5,294 nucleotides of DNA from assembly GCA_948435975.1 (NCBI GenBank), contig CAOJHG010000187.1, forward strand, positions 1 through 5,294. Direction: 5' to 3'. Positions 1 through 3,546 of this stretch are shown in pieces (position 1 is the first letter of the stretch; every line of letters begins with the position of its first letter). This DNA comes from an uncultured Oscillibacter sp. GTDB lineage: Bacteria; Bacillota; Clostridia; Oscillospirales; Oscillospiraceae. Under the pieces are notes generated by a model that saw nothing but the letters and a program-made list of their open reading frames with translations, searched no databases and was not told the DNA's origin. Both the position numbers and the translations under genes were made by a program.

Positions 1-1
1 G

Positions 2-634
2 CTGGCTTTCGGTAAGGCGACTACCGATGGGAACAGCCGCTATCTGATGATCGACGGCAATGAGAGCACCCTTTACATCATTGACGGAACACTGTACAAA
101 TATTTGCAGACTCCTATTTATGACATGATGGACCTGCCGGAAATGCCGGACCTGTCGGAAAAAAACCTCCGGACCCTCACCATCTATGGGCCTCAGCCAG
201 AGGCGTCCGAAGGAAATGGGGAGAGTGGGCAGGAGGGCGCGCCGGAAGCGGAAGAAACCGTTCCCGCCGCCGTCCTTACCGCCCGGCAGAGCAGCGGGGA
301 GGACAGCGCGGCATTGTGGTTCCATGACACCATCAACGTCACCACCAACAGCGCCCTTCTGGAGCTGCTGGCGGACCTGAAGAGCCTGACATTGACCCGC
401 TGCGTGGACTACCAGCCCTCGGAGGAAGCGGCGGCAATCTGCGGCTTTGATGCGCCGGAGGCCGTGCTGGAGGTGGAATACGGCACGGAGGGCAGGCTGA
501 CCCTCACCATTGGCAAAAAGCAGCCCAGCGGCGAGGGACGCTATGTTCAGTTGGATGGGGAGAGCACGGTTTACCTTCTGCCGGAGGAGAGCATTGACGG
601 GATTTTACAGATTGCCGCCAATGGAGTGAACTGA
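2..634 (+). CDS. DUF4340 domain-containing protein, C-terminal part (5' end outside window)
   Basis: The frame is open from base 2 to the TGA at 632-634, giving 210 visible residues; the ATG at 47 is internal, since the residues before it (LAFGKATTDGNSRYL) continue the domain. Two similar blocks are visible: a GK...RYL.IDGNSTLY-like block at visible residues 4-25, and a later block with IGK, RYVQLDGESTVYLL near the C-terminus. This pattern is typical of DUF4340 repeats. Between them lies an acidic, Gly/Ser/Glu/Pro-rich linker (about visible residues 64-93) that looks disordered. DUF4340 proteins are often encoded right after GldF/GldG-like ABC transporter genes and are thought to be envelope-associated; the biochemical role is not known. 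An N-terminal membrane anchor would be expected upstream, outside the window. It ends 21 nt before the next regulator gene, so co-transcription is likely. Family call fairly sure; function unknown. Confidence 0.8.
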   Translation: MAFGKATTDGNSRYLMIDGNESTLYIIDGTLYKYLQTPIYDMMDLPEMPDLSEKNLRTLTIYGPQPEASEGNGESGQEGAPEAEETVPAAVLTARQSSGEDSAALWFHDTINVTTNSALLELLADLKSLTLTRCVDYQPSEEAAAICGFDAPEAVLEVEYGTEGRLTLTIGKKQPSGEGRYVQLDGESTVYLLPEESIDGILQIAANGVN

Positions 635-655
635 CAAAGGAGGGGTTCTCTTATC

Positions 656-1336
656 ATGCGGGTGCTGATTGTTGAAGACGAAGTGCGTCTGGCCGCGACC
701 CTACAGGACCTGATGGAGCTGAATGGGTACACCGCTGACGTATTCCATGACGGAGAAGCGGGACTGGACAACGCGCTGACTGGGATTTATGATGTCATGC
801 TGCTGGATGTGATGCTGCCGAAGCTGGATGGCTTTTCTGTCCTCCGCCGCCTCCGGGAAGCGGGAAGCGCTGTGCCGGTGCTGATGCTGACAGCGCGCTC
901 CGAGGTGTCGGACAAGGTGGAGGGCCTGGACTGCGGCGCGGATTACTATCTCACAAAGCCCTTTGACCCCAAGGAGCTGTTAGCCTGCGTCCGCGCCCTG
1001 GTCCGCCGCCAGCCGGAGCTGAGGGACCCTGACGCTCTGGAATACGGCGGCCTGCGGTTGGAAAAGAGCGCGTTTACCCTGTCCTGCGGAGGGCGGTCTG
1101 TGCGTCTGAGCCGGAAGGAATATGACATTATGGAACTGCTCATGCGAAACCGAAATCTGGTAGTGGCGAAGGAATCGCTGCTGGTGAAGGTCTGGGGATA
1201 TGAGTCCGACGCGGAGGACAATAATGTAGAAGTTTACATTTCTTTCCTCCGAAAAAAGCTGACCCACCTCCGGGCACAGGTGAAGATCAAGACCATCCGC
1301 ATGGTGGGCTACTGCCTGGAGGCGGAAAATGGCTGA
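656..1336 (+). CDS. OmpR-family response regulator (RR1), REC plus winged-helix DNA-binding domain
   Basis: A 226-aa protein of the normal length for the OmpR/PhoB family; a cytoplasmic DNA-binding regulator phosphorylated by a partner kinase. The receiver domain (about 1-115) has the acidic pair E7-D8, phospho-acceptor D51 in the LLDVMLPKLDG motif, switch T79 (LTAR) and conserved K101 (TKPF). The winged-helix domain (about 127-222) has the recognition helix NNVEVYISFLRKKL and ends in a TIRMVGYCLE wing. That helix resembles the QseB/PmrA subgroup (EVHxxxLRxK) more than the VanR type seen in RR2. The ATG at 656 is preceded by AAAGGAGG (636-643), a strong site at a slightly long 12-nt spacing. 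It follows the DUF4340 gene by 21 nt with no room for a promoter, so it is probably in the transporter operon. The likely partner is the kinase at 1472-2707. Regulated genes cannot be read from the sequence. Confidence 0.95.
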   Translation: MRVLIVEDEVRLAATLQDLMELNGYTADVFHDGEAGLDNALTGIYDVMLLDVMLPKLDGFSVLRRLREAGSAVPVLMLTARSEVSDKVEGLDCGADYYLTKPFDPKELLACVRALVRRQPELRDPDALEYGGLRLEKSAFTLSCGGRSVRLSRKEYDIMELLMRNRNLVVAKESLLVKVWGYESDAEDNNVEVYISFLRKKLTHLRAQVKIKTIRMVGYCLEAENG

Positions 1337-1349
1337 TCTCTTAGAGCAC

Positions 1350-1358
1350 AAGGAGGGG
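1350..1358 (+). other. Orphan Shine-Dalgarno-like site (AAGGAGGGG) with no start codon
   Basis: A near-ideal ribosome binding sequence lies 14 nt after the RR1 stop, exactly where a kinase partner gene would normally begin. No ATG, GTG or TTG follows within a useful distance (bases 1359-1372 have none). The kinase gene instead starts 114 nt later behind a poorer site. It may be a remnant of an older start, a standby ribosome site, or chance in purine-rich sequence. Confidence 0.4.
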
Positions 1359-1361
1359 ACT

Positions 1362-1387
1362 GGGGAAAAATCCACAGAATTTTCCTC
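1362..1387 (+). repeat. Small inverted repeat (hairpin 1) in the HK1 leader
   Basis: GGGGAAAA (1362-1369) can pair with TTTTCCTC (1380-1387), with one G-T wobble, around a 10-base loop that contains TCCACA. It is AT-rich and only moderately stable. It is not followed by a clean T-run, so it is not called a terminator. It belongs to the set of TTTTCC/GGAAAA tracts that fill this gap. Confidence 0.45.
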
Positions 1388-1409
1388 GTTTTCCACAGAC
1401 TTTTCCACA
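1368..1409 (+). repeat. Direct repeats TTTTCCACA (DnaA-box-like) between RR1 and HK1
   Basis: Two exact copies of TTTTCCACA lie at 1389-1397 and 1401-1409. A degenerate third copy, AAATCCACA, lies at 1368-1376. Starts are 21 and 12 bp apart, about two and one helical turns, all on the same strand. The 9-mer fits the relaxed DnaA-box consensus TTWTNCACA. It could equally be a binding site for the neighbouring OmpR-type regulators, which favour direct repeats, or a coincidence of T/C-rich sequence. The repeats are seen directly; the binding protein is inference. Confidence 0.55.
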
Positions 1410-1411
1410 AT

Positions 1412-1450
1412 GCTTTTCCCATTTCGGCGGGGGAAAGAAATGGGAAATGC
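1412..1450 (+). repeat. Strong inverted repeat (hairpin 2) just upstream of the HK1 start
   Basis: TTTCCCATTTC (1415-1425) and GAAATGGGAAA (1437-1447) are perfect 11-bp complements around an 11-base G-rich loop. After a single T-T mismatch the stem gains two further pairs (1412-1413 with 1449-1450). It ends 5 bases before the probable HK1 ribosome site. There is no T-run after it on either strand, so it does not look like an intrinsic terminator. An mRNA-stabilising or translation-modulating leader hairpin, or a palindromic operator, are both possible. Confidence 0.65.
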
Positions 1451-1455
1451 CGAAA

Positions 1456-1462
1456 AAGGGGG
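1456..1462 (+). promoter_or_regulatory. Probable ribosome binding site of HK1 (AAGGGGG)
   Basis: A G-rich site 9 nt before the GTG at 1472 supports that start. It matches the anti-Shine-Dalgarno imperfectly, being weaker than the RR1 and RR2 sites. GGGAAAA at 1460-1466, which overlaps it, is complementary to TTTTCCC at 1414-1420, so an alternative fold could hide it while hairpin 2 would leave it free. Confidence 0.5.
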
Positions 1463-1471
1463 AAAAACGCC

Positions 1472-2707
1472 GTGATTCGAAAGCTGCGGCTGAAATTTGT
1501 GGCCGTGTGCATGGCGATGGTGACGGCGGTGCTGGCGGTGGTGCTGCTGGCCGTGTGTACCGCCGTGGAGAAGAATATCGAGGATTTGAGCGGCCAGGTG
1601 ATGCGGAGCGTGCTCCAGGAAAAGCACTTCTACCGGAACGGGCTGCAGCCGGAGTTCGGCGTGGAGATTGGCGGGGACCGGCTCCTGCTGCCTTATTTCA
1701 CGGTGAATGTCTGGGCTGGAGAGGGAACGTATACAGCTTATGTGACCGGCGGAACCTACGGGAATCCGGAGGACACAGAGGAGCTTGGCGCCATCTTGCA
1801 GGACTGCCTCAGCCAGAACAAGCCGGAGGGCGTGGTAAAGAGCTATCATCTGCGGTATCTGCGGCAGGACAACGGACTTTATTGGAAGATTGCCTTTGTG
1901 GATATGTCCATGGAACAGGCCATGCTGGGGGAGATGATGCGGTCTTACCTGGGCATTGCGCTGGCGGGATTTGCGCTGCTGCTTGGGGTGTCGGTGCTGC
2001 TGGCGTGGTGGACGACCAGGCCGGTAGAGCGGGCGTGGCAGCAGCAGCGGCAGTTTTTGTCCGACGCTTCCCACGAGCTGAAAACGCCGCTGACCGTCAT
2101 TCTCTCCAACGCGGAACTGCTGGAGGCGTCCCCTATGGAGGAGCGTCCTGCACGATGGGCGGACAACATTCTCTCTGAGGCCCGGCAGATGAAGTCTTTG
2201 GTGGAGGAGATGCTGACCCTGGCGCGGGCGGACAACATGACACAGCCGCCGGTCCTGGGAGAAGTGTCCATGTCGGAGGTGGTGGAGGACTGCGCTATGG
2301 CCTTTGAGCCGGTAGCCTATGAGGCAGGGAAGCCCTTGGAATATCAGGTAGCAGAAGACATCGTGGTTTTAGGGGACCGGGACCGTCTGCGGCGGCTGGC
2401 CTCTATCCTGCTGGATAACGCGGTGAAGTACGGCGCGGAGGGAAAGACGATCACCCTCTCTCTCCAGCGGACGGAACGGCAGGCGCGGCTGATGGTGTCC
2501 AACCCCGGGGACCCCATTCCGCCAGAGCAGCTTCCCCGGCTGTTTGAGCGCTTTTACCGGGCAGACGCGTCCCGGGGCGAGCAGTCCGGGTTCGGCTTGG
2601 GACTGAGTATCGGCGCTGCGATTGCGAAGGAGCACAAGGGGACCCTCCGGGCGGAGAGCGACGCGGCGTCCACCCGTTTCATCTTTACCCTGCCGCTGAA
2701 AAAATGA
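1472..2707 (+). CDS. Membrane sensor histidine kinase (HK1), probable partner of RR1
   Basis: A 411-aa two-TM kinase starting at GTG; the first residues MIRKLRLKF lead straight into TM1 (about 10-31), and there is no ATG, GTG or TTG upstream in this frame back to the RR1 stop. An extracytoplasmic sensor segment (about 33-158, about 125 aa, family not recognised) is followed by TM2 (about 159-180). A very short linker leads to the H-box, FLSDASHELKTPL, with phospho-acceptor H201; there is no room for a full HAMP domain. The ATPase domain has the N-box LLDNAVKY (N316), a G1-like SNPGDPI (344-349) lacking the usual Asp, the F-box FERFYR (358-363) and G2 GFGLGLSI (373-380). All catalytic motifs are intact. 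It would autophosphorylate at the inner membrane face and pass phosphate to RR1. The 135-bp gap from RR1 is unusually long for such a pair. A terminator candidate follows directly. Confidence 0.93.
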   Translation: MIRKLRLKFVAVCMAMVTAVLAVVLLAVCTAVEKNIEDLSGQVMRSVLQEKHFYRNGLQPEFGVEIGGDRLLLPYFTVNVWAGEGTYTAYVTGGTYGNPEDTEELGAILQDCLSQNKPEGVVKSYHLRYLRQDNGLYWKIAFVDMSMEQAMLGEMMRSYLGIALAGFALLLGVSVLLAWWTTRPVERAWQQQRQFLSDASHELKTPLTVILSNAELLEASPMEERPARWADNILSEARQMKSLVEEMLTLARADNMTQPPVLGEVSMSEVVEDCAMAFEPVAYEAGKPLEYQVAEDIVVLGDRDRLRRLASILLDNAVKYGAEGKTITLSLQRTERQARLMVSNPGDPIPPEQLPRLFERFYRADASRGEQSGFGLGLSIGAAIAKEHKGTLRAESDAASTRFIFTLPLKK

Positions 2708-2709
2708 GC

Positions 2710-2743
2710 AGCCTGTCTCCTGTCTGGGGCAGGCTTGTTTCTT
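2710..2743 (+). terminator. Candidate intrinsic terminator after HK1
   Basis: AGCCTGTC (2710-2717) pairs with GGCAGGCT (2728-2735), with one G-T wobble, around a 10-base loop, followed by TTGTTTCTT (2735-2743). It begins 2 bases after the HK1 stop. A repeated CCTGTC (second copy 2719-2724) offers a shorter alternative stem with the same right arm. The T-run is broken, so termination may be partial. A-rich bases at 2697-2704 on the other side would give a T-run for transcripts on the minus strand, so it could work in both directions. Confidence 0.55.
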
Positions 2744-2758
2744 GGCGGCGTGAGGATA

Positions 2759-2788
2759 ATTGTAAGAAATCTGTAAGAAATTTGTCAA
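2759..2788 (-). promoter_or_regulatory. Possible minus-strand sigma-A promoter inside the repeat array
   Basis: Read on the minus strand, TTGACA (2788-2783) is a perfect -35 box. After 18 bases comes TACAAT (2764-2759), one base off the -10 consensus. Transcription would start near 2752 and run leftwards antisense to the end of HK1, through the hairpin at 2710-2735. No minus-strand gene is present, so it could be chance or a short antisense RNA promoter. It fully overlaps the direct repeats, so a protein bound to them would probably block it. Confidence 0.35.
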
Positions 2789-2804
2789 CGTGTTTGTAAG
2801 AATT
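2761..2804 (+). promoter_or_regulatory. Tandem 11-bp direct repeats: candidate OmpR-family operator
   Basis: TGTAAGAAAT occurs at 2761-2770 and again at 2772-2781. It is followed by a degenerate unit beginning TGTCAA at 2783 and a fourth unit TGTAAGAA at 2795-2802. Starts are 11, 11 and 12 bp apart, one unit per helical turn. Head-to-tail repeats with 11-bp phasing just upstream of a promoter are the hallmark layout of PhoB/PmrA-type regulator sites. The array ends about 6 bp before an extended -10 element, a position suited to activation. RR1 or RR2 is the likely ligand; which one is not decided by the sequence. Confidence 0.7.
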
Positions 2805-2807
2805 CCC

Positions 2808-2821
2808 TGCTATCCTATTCT
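2808..2821 (+). promoter_or_regulatory. Probable RR2-HK2 promoter (extended -10)
   Basis: TGCTATCCT (2808-2816) matches the TGn extended -10 form, with two mismatches in the hexamer. An alternative hexamer TATTCT lies at 2816-2821, 16 bp after TTGTAA (2794-2799), which is part of the last direct repeat. Either reading lacks a good consensus -35, as expected for a promoter that needs an activator bound to the adjacent repeats. Transcription would begin near 2823-2828, giving a short leader before the ATG at 2845. Confidence 0.45.
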
Positions 2822-2827
2822 TGACTC

Positions 2828-2836
2828 AAGGGAGGA
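2828..2836 (+). promoter_or_regulatory. Ribosome binding site of RR2 that fixes its start
   Basis: AAGGGAGGA lies 8 nt before the ATG at 2845. This excludes the in-frame TTG at 2821, which lies upstream of the site and inside the promoter region; starting there would add eight residues that break the family's usual N-terminus. Confidence 0.8.
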
Positions 2837-2844
2837 AGCCGATT

Positions 2845-3546
2845 ATGAACGAATGTATCCTGGTTGTAGACGACGACCCCGAAATTGTCCGCGCCATCTC
2901 CATCACCCTGGAACGGGAGGGCTACCAGGTCTGCCGGGCCTACGACGGCCTCCAGGCGCTGGACCAGGCGCTGAACCCCGCCGTGAAGCTCATTCTTATT
3001 GATGTGATGATGCCGAAGCTGGATGGACTTTCCGCCCTCCTGCGTATCCGGGAAAAGCGGAATCTGCCCGTTATCGTCCTTTCCGCCAAGAGCGAGGACA
3101 CCGACAAGATTCTGGGCCTGTCTATGGGGGCGGATGACTATGTGACCAAGCCCTACAATCCCCAGGAGCTTGCCGCACGGGTCCGCAGCCAGCTCAGACG
3201 ATACACGTCTCTGGGAGATGTCAACGCCGAGGCGCGGCAGGGGGTCCTGGTAAACGGACGGCTCTCCTACGACCCTGGCAGCCGGGTTTTGCGGGCAGAC
3301 GGAGACGAGGTGAAGCTCACCCCCACGGAGACGAAGATCGTGGATTTGCTCATGCGGCACCCCGGCCAGATCTTCCCTGCGGAGGAGATTTACCGGCGGG
3401 TGTGGAATGAGGACGCGTTTTCCTGCGAGAACACTGTGATGGTCCACATCCGGCGCATTCGGGAAAAGATCGAGCTGAATCCCAAGGAGCCAGATTATAT
3501 TAAGGTGGTGTGGGGAATTGGATACAAAATGGAACGACATGGATAA
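2845..3546 (+). CDS. OmpR-family (VanR-like) response regulator (RR2)
   Basis: A 233-aa cytoplasmic DNA-binding regulator. The ATG at 2845 gives the standard N-terminus MNECILVVDDDPEIV. The receiver domain (about 1-117) has acidic residues D9-D10-D11, phospho-acceptor D53 in LIDVMMPKLDG, switch S80 (LSAK) and K102 (TKPYNPQE). The winged-helix domain (about 133-231) has a recognition helix reading CENTVMVHIRRIREKIE and a VVWGIGYKME wing, the pattern of VanR-like clostridial regulators. It differs clearly from RR1, so the two are not a recent duplication. Its stop overlaps the start of the HK2 gene by 8 nt, a strong sign of translational coupling, making HK2 its cognate kinase. It sits behind its own promoter region with an operator-like array, which suggests autoregulation or control by RR1. 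VanR resemblance does not by itself imply vancomycin resistance; no van enzymes are present. Confidence 0.95.
   Translation: MNECILVVDDDPEIVRAISITLEREGYQVCRAYDGLQALDQALNPAVKLILIDVMMPKLDGLSALLRIREKRNLPVIVLSAKSEDTDKILGLSMGADDYVTKPYNPQELAARVRSQLRRYTSLGDVNAEARQGVLVNGRLSYDPGSRVLRADGDEVKLTPTETKIVDLLMRHPGQIFPAEEIYRRVWNEDAFSCENTVMVHIRRIREKIELNPKEPDYIKVVWGIGYKMERHG

Noticed and set aside
1412..1450. Inverted repeat before HK1 as an intrinsic terminator
   Set aside because: There is no T-run after the stem on either strand, and the kinase must be expressed downstream.
980..2074. Long minus-strand open frame (364 codons) antisense to RR1 and HK1
   Set aside because: It spans two well-supported genes and the gap between them. 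The translation is His/Arg/Gln/Pro-rich with no recognisable domain or TM pattern, as expected for the complement of GC-rich coding DNA.
1345..2178. Plus-strand frame over the start of HK1 (ATG at 1447)
   Set aside because: Its product is Gly/Arg/Ala-rich with no motif, while the overlapping GTG-started frame gives a clear TM segment and all kinase boxes.
2821..2844. TTG at 2821 as the RR2 start
   Set aside because: It lies upstream of the good ribosome site at 2828-2836 and within the promoter region; the ATG at 2845 gives the standard receiver N-terminus.
3518..3538. TTG at 3518 as the HK2 start, 9 nt after AAGGTGG
   Set aside because: Possible but less likely than the ATG at 3539, which overlaps the RR2 stop in a typical coupled arrangement; it would add only seven residues.
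2815..3540. Minus-strand frame opposite RR2
   Set aside because: It mirrors the whole RR2 gene; no ribosome site or family motif was seen.
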